A stretch of 39,381 nt of DNA. Origin: Alkalibacterium olivapovliticus (GTDB taxonomy: Bacteria > Bacillota > Bacilli > Lactobacillales > Carnobacteriaceae_A). The stretch covers positions 1-39,381 of the forward strand of contig NZ_PVTO01000025.1 of the NCBI RefSeq assembly GCF_003003275.1. The letters run 5' to 3'. The notes beneath the pieces were generated by a model. That model was not told the origin of the DNA, did no database searches, and saw only the letters and a program-made list of their open reading frames with translations. Position numbers and translations under genes: made by a program. Position 1 is the stretch's first letter. The number at the start of each line of letters is the position of its first letter. Of the stretch, positions 32,955 through 39,381 are shown one piece after another.

Positions 32955-33839
32955 CTATTCCTCCTTGTATTTCCTTTGGATGTCTCTTAATACGTTGACC
33001 AAGTCTTTTCTTAACCAGTCTGGTTCAATAACTTTTACCTTGTTGGTATAGCTCAATATAACAGATAGAGCATACTGTTTGTCGTAAAATTCAGTTTCCA
33101 CACTCAGCCCCTTTTCTGTTTTTACCCACTTGCCGGAAAACTGTTCGTCGACCTTTGACTGGACAGAATAATCAAATAATAAGGTCGTCTGAAAACCATC
33201 TGATCTTACTTCTTCTAGTAATTCAGGTTTCTTTTCAATGTATTGCCCTGATTTTTGCACCGAGTCAATACGTGAGAGTTTAAAGTAACGCTTAGCTTGC
33301 CTTAATAAGCAATACGCTTCCAGGTACCAGCTGCTGTCTTCCCATATCAACTGATAAGGTAGGATATCTCGTTTAGTTCGGGTGCCATGGGCATCTATGT
33401 ACTGTATGGTCAACACTTCTGCTTCCACCACAGCCTTGTGAAGGTTCAAGAGGTTCTCTGCTTCTTTATCCGTCGCAACAGATTTAAACAAGACCTGGGA
33501 TGTTTCCTCAAGTTGATTGTTTAAAGCAGATAATTTTTGTGTAACGCCACTAAACGGACTATTCTCAGATACGGCTCCCAACGCTTTAAAAAAATGGTAC
33601 ATCAATCCTAGCTCCTGCAGGGAAAAATAATTTTTGCTCAAGAAATAACCCGGCATAGTTTCAAATCCACCAGCAGTTCCTGTCGTTGCTTTAATAGGAA
33701 TACCTGCCATGCTAATGGATTCCATGTCTCTGTAAATCGTTCTAACTGATACCTCATATTTTTCCGCTAACTCTGAAGCTGTCATCTTTTTCTTGGACAA
33801 GAGTTCCATTGTGATTCCGAGTAGACGATCTAGTCTCAT
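32955..33839 (-). CDS. HTH-WYL transcriptional regulator (YafY-like)
   Basis: 294 residues. The N-terminal winged helix (about 1-60) reads MTASELAEKYEVSVRTIYRD, the classic HTH_11/DeoR-like start, then GGFETMPGYFL. A middle helical region leads to a WYL domain with RTKRDILPYQLIWEDSSWYL, EAYC and KRYFKLSRIDSV. WYL domains bind ligands such as single-stranded nucleic acid or small molecules and switch the regulator. GGGGAG precedes the ATG. It leads an operon with the NmrA-like reductase and probably acts at the palindrome 33899-33916. Confidence 0.9.
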   Translation of the reverse strand: MRLDRLLGITMELLSKKKMTASELAEKYEVSVRTIYRDMESISMAGIPIKATTGTAGGFETMPGYFLSKNYFSLQELGLMYHFFKALGAVSENSPFSGVTQKLSALNNQLEETSQVLFKSVATDKEAENLLNLHKAVVEAEVLTIQYIDAHGTRTKRDILPYQLIWEDSSWYLEAYCLLRQAKRYFKLSRIDSVQKSGQYIEKKPELLEEVRSDGFQTTLLFDYSVQSKVDEQFSGKWVKTEKGLSVETEFYDKQYALSVILSYTNKVKVIEPDWLRKDLVNVLRDIQRKYKEE

Positions 33840-33898
33840 ATTGAACTCCCCTTCCCATTCATCTTTGCCTGCTGTGCTTAAAGTGTACTACACCATTA

Positions 33899-33916
33899 CT
33901 GACATCTGACTGTCAG
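33899..33916. promoter_or_regulatory. Palindromic operator candidate upstream of the WYL regulator
   Basis: CTGACA-6-TGTCAG is a perfect 6+6 inverted repeat, about 60 bases before the regulator's start codon. Such a site is where an autoregulating WYL protein would bind. No clear promoter hexamers were fixed. Confidence 0.4.
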
Positions 33917-33948
33917 GGTTTGAAAAATCATGATTAGAGATTATGAGA

Positions 33949-33993
33949 AATTAAAAAGTACAACTCTATTTTACCAGAGTTGTACTTTTAATT
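33949..33993. terminator. Strong bidirectional terminator
   Basis: AATTAAAAAGTACAACTCT pairs with AGAGTTGTACTTTTAATT around an 8-base loop. On the - strand it ends the ABC-F/methyltransferase operon. Confidence 0.9.
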
Positions 33994-34008
33994 GTGGTGC
34001 ATCTCTAT

Positions 34009-34778
34009 TCAGAGCTTTATCGATAAGTTTGCCAGATAGGTATTGCCGTACTGACTTAATCTATTATGACTATCCGTTGATTCATAGAAATCGATCATCG
34101 CAAAACCGGCTTTCAATTGCCCACCAATTTGCGCATCCAGAGAATGACTGAATTCATATCCCTGCTCCGGATTGATGATTACTTTTCCTTCTTTTTCCAG
34201 TTCTCTTGAGTTAAAAGGGATACTGAATTTTGGTGTTAACAGCGCTTCAGGATGATCCCAGACCTCGTCTGCATCAAACATATAAGCCCAAGGATTCATG
34301 TATCCAACCATCAGGATGCCACCTTGTTTCAACACGCGGTAACACTCATTCCACATCGTATATAAATCCTCGATAAAAACGTTCGACACTGGAAAAATAT
34401 AATATCAAACTCATTGTCTTCAAAAGGAAAGGGGTGAGTCATATCTGCCTGAACCGTTTGGATAGATAACTCTTCTCTTTTTGCTACCTCTCTATCACTT
34501 TTGAGCTGTTTCTCTGAATAGTCCATTATCGTCACGTCATAGCCATGGGCAGCGAAAATCGGTCCTTGTTGCCCACCCCCAGACGCTAGTCCTAACAGTT
34601 TCTTCCCTTTGGCTTTTTCAAACCACTTTTTAGGAACAGTTTTGCCTATTGTCAAAGAAACAGTTAAGTCAGATTTTTTTGCTTTCAAAAATTGATCATG
34701 AGTCAACGGTACAGTATAGGCTTTCTTATTGTCTACCCACCTATCCCACATCTCATTGTTAAACTGATTTGTATGCAT
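34009..34778 (-). pseudogene. Class I SAM-dependent methyltransferase with a frameshift
   Basis: From ATG 34778 (GAGAGGAC upstream) the frame reads a normal methyltransferase. It includes KKLLGLASGGGQQGPIFAAH (SAM-binding motif I), YDVTIMDYSEKQLKSDREVA and VQADMTHPFPFEDNEFDIIF. At about 34392-34397, in a T5 run, one base is missing, and the frame goes wrong just where HPVSNVF would be expected. Downstream in the shifted frame PVSNVFIEDLYTMWNECYRV and the rest to ANLSIKL are intact. Total about 255 residues. It follows the ABC-F gene by 47 bases. Either a real pseudogene, a slippage site or a sequencing error. Confidence 0.85.
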
Positions 34779-34825
34779 TCTTATGTCCTCTCTTATTTGC
34801 CTTTTGAGTATAGGGGTCTTACCCG

Positions 34826-36457
34826 TCAATCGAATTGCTCGTGCCTCTTATTTCTAGACCATGAATAATTCCCCGGGTAATGCGTCACCTTACTCTCTTC
34901 AATCCAATAAATGGTTTCGCATAACTGATCCAGGAAATACCGGTCATGTGAAACAGCCATAATCGTGCCGTCAAATGTACTTAGCGTTTCTTCCAGCACC
35001 TCTCTTGATTCAATATCTAAGTGATTGGTCGGTTCGTCCATAATCAGCATGTTTATGTTCTGATACATCAATTGAGCCAGTCTGAGCCTCATCAATTCTC
35101 CGCCACTCAATCCTTTTACTTTCTGAAAAACATCCAGACCATAAAAGAGAAAACGAGCCAAAATCGAACGAGCTTCTTCCTCAACTACGGAGACCTCTTC
35201 TCTAAACACATCAATCAGACGTTCTTCTTTTTTATCTTCAAAAATGTGTTGAGAGAGATAGCCAATTTTTACACTACTTCCAATTTTGACTTGACCCGTG
35301 TCGGGGGCTATCTGTCCAAGTAGTATTTTCAGCAGTGTTGATTTCCCAGACCCATTCTCCCCGATCACTCCCACTCGTTCTTTAAAGCGGAGGTGGATAG
35401 CTGCAGACTCAAAGAGCACTTGGTCATCATATGACTTGGATAGATCTTTGGCCAAGATGACATCTGTCCCACTTCGTTCAGTCGATTGGATGTCCAGCCC
35501 CATTTTTTTAGTGACATGTGGCTTTTTGACTTTTTCCATCCTCTCAATCATGCGTTCCATGTGTCGTGCTTTCTTATACAGGCCAGGATTCGGCGGCTTT
35601 GCTTGATTGGCCCATTCTCTAAGTGTCTTTGCACGCTCTCTCATTTTCTTTATTTTACGCTGCTGCTCTGCATACGCTTGAAATTCACGCAGCATGATCT
35701 GCTCTTTTTCTTTTAGAAATTCAGAGTAGTTCGTTTTAAATGCATTGCATTCACCATCTTCGATTTCAACAATCCTTGACACGACATTATCCAGAAAATA
35801 ACGATCATGCGAAATGACGACCACTGTTCCTTTATAACGCTTTAGGAAGTCTTCCAGCCATTCGATAGCTAAAAAATCCAGATGATTCGTTGGTTCATCC
35901 AATAGCAATAGATCCGGTTCTTTCAGTAAGTTCAAAGCCAAGCCAACTTTAGTCTGTTCTCCCCCACTCAGAAGGGAACAGTCTCTATCCAGTAGAGGGG
36001 TGATCGTCAGACCGTTCGCTACCTGCTGGATTTTAGACTCGATTTCGTATCCTCCTTCTTGAAGGAAGTCTTCCTGAAGTTTTCCGTAATCTTCGAGCAA
36101 AGTGTCTAACTTTTCTTCAGAGCCCTTTTGACTCATTTTTTCTTCAATCGCACGTATACGCTTCTCTTTGGTCAACAGATCTGAGAAAGCCGTTCTCAAT
36201 ATATCTTTGACGGACAGTTCAGCTGGATTGTCGAACACCTGTTGAAGGTAACCTATTGTAACCTCTTTTTTCCAGTAAATCATTCCTTCCGTAGGCTCTT
36301 CGACTTGGGCAATCAGTTTCATCAATGTGGTCTTTCCACTCCCGTTTCTTCCGACTAAGCCAATTCGTTCTTCTTTTTTTATTTCAAATTGTATGTGTTT
36401 AAAAATATCAGTGCCTCCATAGTTCTGCGAGACATCGTTTAAGCTGCAAAGTATCAT
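34826..36457 (-). CDS. ABC-F family ATPase, possible ribosome-protection (antibiotic resistance) factor
   Basis: 543 residues, two ATPase domains and no membrane part. First: GRNGSGKTTLMKL, LSGGEQTKVGLAL, LLLLDEPTNHLDF and VVVISHDRYFLDNV. Second: GENGSGKSTLLKILLG, LSGGELMRLRLAQLM, LIMDEPTNHLD and AVSHDRYFLDQ. A charged interdomain linker with REWANQAKPPNPGLYKKARH (about residues 250-310) is the P-site tRNA interaction motif. ABC-F proteins bind the ribosomal E site; resistance types (Vga, Lsa, Msr, Vml) displace macrolide, lincosamide, streptogramin A or pleuromutilin drugs. A leader ORF and terminator upstream support drug-induced expression. The substrate range cannot be read from sequence. 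Confidence 0.9.
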   Translation of the reverse strand: MILCSLNDVSQNYGGTDIFKHIQFEIKKEERIGLVGRNGSGKTTLMKLIAQVEEPTEGMIYWKKEVTIGYLQQVFDNPAELSVKDILRTAFSDLLTKEKRIRAIEEKMSQKGSEEKLDTLLEDYGKLQEDFLQEGGYEIESKIQQVANGLTITPLLDRDCSLLSGGEQTKVGLALNLLKEPDLLLLDEPTNHLDFLAIEWLEDFLKRYKGTVVVISHDRYFLDNVVSRIVEIEDGECNAFKTNYSEFLKEKEQIMLREFQAYAEQQRKIKKMRERAKTLREWANQAKPPNPGLYKKARHMERMIERMEKVKKPHVTKKMGLDIQSTERSGTDVILAKDLSKSYDDQVLFESAAIHLRFKERVGVIGENGSGKSTLLKILLGQIAPDTGQVKIGSSVKIGYLSQHIFEDKKEERLIDVFREEVSVVEEEARSILARFLFYGLDVFQKVKGLSGGELMRLRLAQLMYQNINMLIMDEPTNHLDIESREVLEETLSTFDGTIMAVSHDRYFLDQLCETIYWIEESKVTHYPGNYSWSRNKRHEQFD

Positions 36458-36515
36458 TTTGTCTTTCCTCCTGATACTCCACTAGAAATCTTTAACTGAG
36501 TGACTTAATGTATAC

Positions 36516-36598
36516 AAAAAAAGCCACAGGAAATAATCTTCTCCCATGACTTAATGAACAATACACTTAAGTCAGGAGACCATGACAATGATCTCCTG
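36516..36598 (-). terminator. Attenuator: competing hairpins and terminator before the ABC-F gene
   Basis: In transcript order on the - strand: (1) CAGGAGA/TCTCCTG, 36592-36598 with 36573-36579; (2) GACTTAA/TTAAGTC, 36567-36573 with 36548-36554; (3) a terminator stem, 36542-36551 with 36522-36532 (10 bp including G-U pairs), followed by seven T. Hairpins 2 and 3 share 36548-36551, so they exclude each other. The terminator lies 59 bases before the ABC-F start codon and no gene ends here, so it can only act as an attenuator. Confidence 0.8.
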
Positions 36599-36639
36599 TA
36601 TAGTTCCTGGTGGAGCGAGATGTTTTCACTACGTTTCTG

Positions 36640-36762
36640 CTATTTAGTTGCTAAAAAAGGACACACTAATCCCGTTTGCACAACAAATGCAGAAATTTCA
36701 GCACGGCATAAATACAAATAGGCATTCATTTTCCCGTACTTTTTCGCAGTTGAATTAAACAT
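36640..36762 (-). CDS. Putative 40-residue leader peptide of the ABC-F attenuator
   Basis: Two strong sites (GGGAGG and GGAGG) lie just before the ATG at 36762. The peptide starts MFNSTAKKYGKMNAYLYLCR and ends in QTGLVCPFLATK. It ends 41 bases before the first attenuator hairpin. The function would be to stall drug-bound ribosomes and change folding downstream, as for ermC, vmlR or lsa leaders. The residue pattern AYLYLCRAEI is hydrophobic and aromatic, consistent with a tunnel-interacting sequence; this last point is inference. Confidence 0.75.
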   Translation of the reverse strand: MFNSTAKKYGKMNAYLYLCRAEISAFVVQTGLVCPFLATK

Positions 36763-36796
36763 CTAACCTCCACCTCCCGTCTGTTTTAATAGGTTT

Positions 36797-36825
36797 ATTG
36801 TAGCTTAATACTTTAAAAATATCAA
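36797..36825 (-). promoter_or_regulatory. Promoter of the leader/ABC-F transcript
   Basis: On the - strand TTGATA (36820-36825), a 17-base spacer and TACAAT (36797-36802). Transcription would start near 36790, about 28 bases before the leader ORF. Confidence 0.65.
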
Positions 36826-36934
36826 ATGAGTAGATAAATATAAAATCAATTTATCACTACTCCTTAAACCGTGAACAGCCTTTAAAACTCAAATGAAAAT
36901 CATTTTTTGCTGCACCTTACGTTTGTAAAGACGA

Positions 36935-38158
36935 TTAGTCGTTAAAATCAAATGTTGCGCCTTCTGAATAGTTACTTGCTGCATTCCAAAGCAGGAATTC
37001 TTCAACGCCTTGTTCGTGAAGAGCACGAATCTGTTCTGAGACTTCATGATCACCGTATTGCATATAATTCCCAGCTCCCAGATATGAAGCAGTAAAATCT
37101 TGTATCCATGGTCTTGACCTAGGTCTGTCTTCACCTAATTCTGCCAAGACTTCATTTTCAACATCCATATAATTATACACAAGGTTATAGGGTTCCAGAT
37201 CAGGCCGCGCAATACCTAAGTTCCCCGGACCCCAGTGACTTGGATAAATCATAGACGAAATCACGTCTACATTTTCAGATATCCGTGTAAAACTTTGGCC
37301 GATATTCGGTTCTTCCTGAACTAATGCTGCATACCCAAAGATATCAACGGAAAGATCAACCCCATAAGGCTCCAATTCTTTACGAGCGTAGGCAATAAAA
37401 TCCGTTACCGCATCTACACGCTGCTGAACATTATCTGAACTACTTTCACCATAATCGCCACGGGAATAGGTTAACTGCTCATCCATACTGCCAAACCCTT
37501 CTGGGAACCTGACATAGTCAAACTGAATATCCTGGAAGCCCAATGCCGCTGCTTGTTTAGCAACCTCGACATTATATTCCCACACTTCACGCTCGTATGG
37601 ATTTAAAAAACTGGCACCAACGTTATTTGACCATACTTCGCCATTTTCATCTGTAAAGGAAAGATCAGGGCGTTCATTCGCCAGACGTGAATCTTTAAAT
37701 ACAACGATTCGGGCAATAGGGTATATATCATTTTCTTCCAAATGATGCATTAACGCTTCCGCATCAACGTAATTTCGAGTGAACTGCTGAACGTATTCGT
37801 GATCAGAATCTAAATCCATCACCATCGTTCCATCATCATCTTTAACATCAATCACCATTGAATTCAGTTCCGTCGTATTGAGTAAGTCTGTCAACTGATT
37901 CATACTTTCACCGGTTGCTGAGCCTCCCGTAAGAAAAATTCCTTTTACTCCTCCTTCTGGATAGTCAATGTCCACGACACTGTCATATGTAAACTGTTGG
38001 GGAAATACATCGGGTACAGATAAAATAGGTTCATCTGATACCATTAAGTAGGTTGTTTCTCTGAGGCTTTCTTCTCTATTTTCATCTGTTTCTTCTTCAG
38101 CTGAAACAGTTGCTGATAGAAGTGCTATAGCGGATATACTGAGTACCCCTGCAGCCAA
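36935..38158 (-). CDS. Secreted putative glycoside hydrolase (DUF4015-type)
   Basis: 407 residues as open from a TTG; family members are about this length. GGVKGIFLTGGSATGESMNQ, SMVIDVKDDDGTMVMD, GFQDIQFDYVRFPEGFGSMD, VDLSVDIFGYAALVQEEPNI, VISSMIYPSHWGPGNLGI and RPWIQDF are the markers of the TIM-barrel family PF13200, distantly like GH13. FDYVRFPEG holds likely catalytic Asp. The signal sequence (NLAAGVLSISAIALLSATVSA) needs an upstream start, and GGGAGG with ATG at 38187 or 38175 lies in a different frame, separated by an A8 tract (38160-38167). With nine A the frames join perfectly. So either slippage, a phase switch or an error. Polysaccharide substrate unknown. Confidence 0.85.
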   Translation of the reverse strand: MAAGVLSISAIALLSATVSAEEETDENREESLRETTYLMVSDEPILSVPDVFPQQFTYDSVVDIDYPEGGVKGIFLTGGSATGESMNQLTDLLNTTELNSMVIDVKDDDGTMVMDLDSDHEYVQQFTRNYVDAEALMHHLEENDIYPIARIVVFKDSRLANERPDLSFTDENGEVWSNNVGASFLNPYEREVWEYNVEVAKQAAALGFQDIQFDYVRFPEGFGSMDEQLTYSRGDYGESSSDNVQQRVDAVTDFIAYARKELEPYGVDLSVDIFGYAALVQEEPNIGQSFTRISENVDVISSMIYPSHWGPGNLGIARPDLEPYNLVYNYMDVENEVLAELGEDRPRSRPWIQDFTASYLGAGNYMQYGDHEVSEQIRALHEQGVEEFLLWNAASNYSEGATFDFND

Positions 38159-38175
38159 ATTTTTTTTATTTGCAT

Positions 38176-38449
38176 TCTCGTCAACATCCTCCCTTTTCTG
38201 TCCGTTCTATTGTTCAATCGAACGGATAAACCCGTTATAGAAACTGCTATGGTTTCATCCTGTCAAAAATAGTTATTTAATTTTAAACACATTTTGTTAC
38301 AACTCTTTTATACCCTCTATTTCCCAGTTGCTTCAGTCTTAATTATTTAGTCTTGCTATACCTACTACTATATTCTATTTGACTAGTCCTTTACAAATTA
38401 TAAATGTACTATTCTCACACTTTTTCACCGTTAATCCCCTTTTTTGTAC
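38176..38449. other. Intergenic region without recognised genes
   Basis: AT-rich spacer between the glycoside hydrolase and the small-protein operon. It should contain the hydrolase promoter; nothing else was seen. Confidence 0.45.
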
Positions 38450-38456
38450 AAAAAAA

Positions 38457-38475
38457 GAACTGCACTACGCAATTC
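38457..38475 (-). terminator. Terminator of the small basic protein operon
   Basis: On the - strand GAATTGC pairs with GCAGTTC (one mismatch) and T7 follows. It lies about 130 bases past the stop at 38608. Confidence 0.65.
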
Positions 38476-38607
38476 CCTGATTATAACTAACACTATTTTT
38501 ATATTTTTTTATAAGAGATTACTATTATTCGTATTCAAGGCAGGAGCAGTAGACTGAACAAATCTTACTATTCACCAGCCCTACTGTCACTTCAGTTTAT
38601 TGCTAGT

Positions 38608-38733
38608 TTACTTTAAAAAAACTGGAGCTTTTCTCATGTACTTCTGATCATTTTTTGGCGTGTTGTTCTGTATAGACTTTCCGCCACCTTGCTTGTTTTT
38701 GATCAGTTCTAACATTTTCTCTTTTGGACTCAT
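38608..38733 (-). CDS. Small basic protein with KNKQGGGKS motif, copy 2
   Basis: 41 residues: MSPKEKMLELIKNKQGGGKS, then NNTPKNDQKYMRKAP and a VFLK end. It is nearly identical to copy 1 (21736-21864) up to the last few residues, with synonymous codon changes in the core. The ribosome site AAGGTGGTGC is kept. It is the second gene of a tandem pair; copy 3 starts upstream at 38913. Only about 50 bases separate them, and no own promoter is visible, so they form one operon. Function unknown. Confidence 0.8.
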   Translation of the reverse strand: MSPKEKMLELIKNKQGGGKSIQNNTPKNDQKYMRKAPVFLK

Positions 38734-38784
38734 TTTTTTGCACCACCTTTTAGGTATTCTATATATTTAATAGGTTAGGTAAAC

Positions 38785-38913
38785 TTATTTGTTATAAATT
38801 TTTGGCCCTCTCCGCATGTTTCTCAGATCATTCTTTGGTGTATTAGTCTCTGTAGACTTTCCACCACCTTGTTTATTTTTGATCAGTTCTAACATTTTTT
38901 CTTTTGGAGTCAT
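38785..38913 (-). CDS. Small basic protein with KNKQGGGKS motif, copy 3
   Basis: 42 residues: MTPKEKMLELIKNKQGGGKS, then TPKNDLRNMRRGPKIYNK. The first 20 residues and TPKND are shared with copies 1 and 2, while the C-terminal 15 residues have diverged (QKYMRKAPV against LRNMRRGPKIY). GGGTGGTGC precedes the ATG. First gene of the pair and directly downstream of the duplicated promoter. The conserved front and variable tail would fit a leader-plus-mature-peptide arrangement. Confidence 0.8.
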   Translation of the reverse strand: MTPKEKMLELIKNKQGGGKSTETNTPKNDLRNMRRGPKIYNK

Positions 38914-38938
38914 TGTTCGCACCACCCTTGATTGGAAC

Positions 38939-39034
38939 CCTGCACACTAGATGTGTTTAAATTGATTGATATAAAGCACCAGAAAAATGCCAATACTCTA
39001 TTATATGTCAAACCAGTAGTAAAAACCACCTTTT
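38939..39034 (-). promoter_or_regulatory. Duplicated promoter/leader of the small basic protein operon, copy 2
   Basis: Same order and spacing as 21889-21984: AAAGGTGGTTTT, TTTGACATATAATAGAGT (TATAAT at 39000-39005), GGCATTTTTCTG and GTGTGCA. Sequence identity across this stretch is roughly 75-80% by eye, while flanks differ, so either the promoter-gene unit was duplicated as a whole or the region is under strong constraint. Confidence 0.7.
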
Positions 39035-39040
39035 ATCAAC

Positions 39041-39070
39041 AAGACGCAATTCCCGAAAAAATTGCGTCTT
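39041..39070. terminator. Hairpin upstream of the small-protein promoter
   Basis: AAGACGCAATT pairs with AATTGCGTCTT (11 bp) around an 8-base loop. Only a weak T-run follows on the + strand (GTTTC) and none on the - strand, so terminator function is uncertain. Confidence 0.45.
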
Positions 39071-39184
39071 GTTTCTATACTAAATGCCAATTAACACACT
39101 GGGTAACGCTGGATGTTTATGCCGAGGCCCCTAACCACTCCTCTTTTCTTAACGAGTATCTGTTAACAGACATCTGGGTAAAAA

Positions 39185-39213
39185 AAGACACCTTCCATAG
39201 AGGAAAGTGTCTT
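39185..39213 (-). terminator. Terminator of a gene beyond or near the right edge
   Basis: AAGACACCTTCC pairs with GGAAAGTGTCTT (one mismatch), and on the - strand seven T follow. It is similar to the exporter terminator at 22664-22692. The gene it serves would lie to the right; 39214-39381 has no convincing ORF, only a doubtful short one (MSDKKNEQ...) without a ribosome site. Confidence 0.75.
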
Positions 39214-39381
39214 AGACGTTTCTGTTTTATATATGGTACTCGATTTCTCTGGAAATTTCTTATTTTTTGTTATCTGCTCATTTTTTTTGTCAGACATAAA
39301 TAAATTTTATACTTAATCATCTGGGATCCTATTTTTAAAAACAAACTTACTGAATACTGCACTTATTACATGAGTAAAATT

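Noticed and set aside
39227-39300. Short - strand ORF starting MSDKKNEQ
   Set aside because: No ribosome site, and the frame runs into the terminator at 39185-39213.
38932-39303. 123-codon + strand ORF at the right end
   Set aside because: It runs through the duplicated promoter, the hairpin and a terminator, has no ribosome site and is best explained as a chance frame.

Overview
The window looks like chromosomal DNA of a low-GC Gram-positive bacterium. Start sites carry strong AGGAGG-type ribosome binding sites, lipoproteins have short lipobox signals, intrinsic terminators are frequent, and many secreted proteins are acidic. The mix (RidA, DASS transporter, YcxB, DUF4385, DUF3221, ABC-F, heterodimeric ABC exporter) fits Lactobacillales. 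A halophilic or alkaliphilic Carnobacteriaceae such as Marinilactibacillus or Alkalibacterium is my guess, not something the sequence proves. I see no rRNA, tRNA, CRISPR array or replication origin.

Layout. 1-2.3 kb: two lipoproteins, RidA and an unknown gene. 2.3-2.8 kb: remnants of a RelE-type toxin and a small membrane protein. 2.95-5.04 kb: selD-mnmH, which makes 2-selenouridine in tRNA. 5.1-5.9 kb: a nitroreductase and an HRDC fragment. 6.0-7.9 kb: an AbiEi/AbiEii toxin-antitoxin operon with an operator-promoter. 8.1-9.8 kb: an ABC transporter very like E. coli YadGH. 10-18.4 kb: lipoproteins, an epimerase, a DASS carboxylate transporter, DUF4336, a hydrolase, GNAT and DUF4385. 18.9-20.4 kb: an ArsR/SRPBCC/flavoreductase operon. 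20.8-21.5 kb: a barnase-barstar pair in which the RNase is a predicted lipoprotein. 22-27 kb: a membrane protein, a two-gene ABC exporter and a YcxB protein.

27.1-32.0 kb is a zone of decay: fragments of a CHY zinc-finger gene, an epimerase, a GH105 glycosidase, an AraC regulator, a Dps gene and an internally deleted IS1380-type element, with only an OsmC gene intact among them. 32.1-38.2 kb returns to working genes: an NmrA reductase with a WYL regulator, an ABC-F ATPase followed by a frameshifted methyltransferase, and a secreted putative glycoside hydrolase whose start is out of frame across an A8 tract.

Least expected: (1) three paralogous 41-42 residue basic proteins (one at 21.8 kb, two in tandem at 38.6-38.9 kb) under two near-identical promoter/leader regions; (2) a 40-codon leader ORF, competing hairpins and a terminator ahead of the ABC-F gene, the layout of ribosome-mediated attenuation; (3) two intergenic arrays of degenerate palindromes, unrelated in sequence but sharing a period of about 51 bp; (4) the lipid-anchored barnase with its inhibitor. 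All functions are inferred from reading the sequence; no database search was run.
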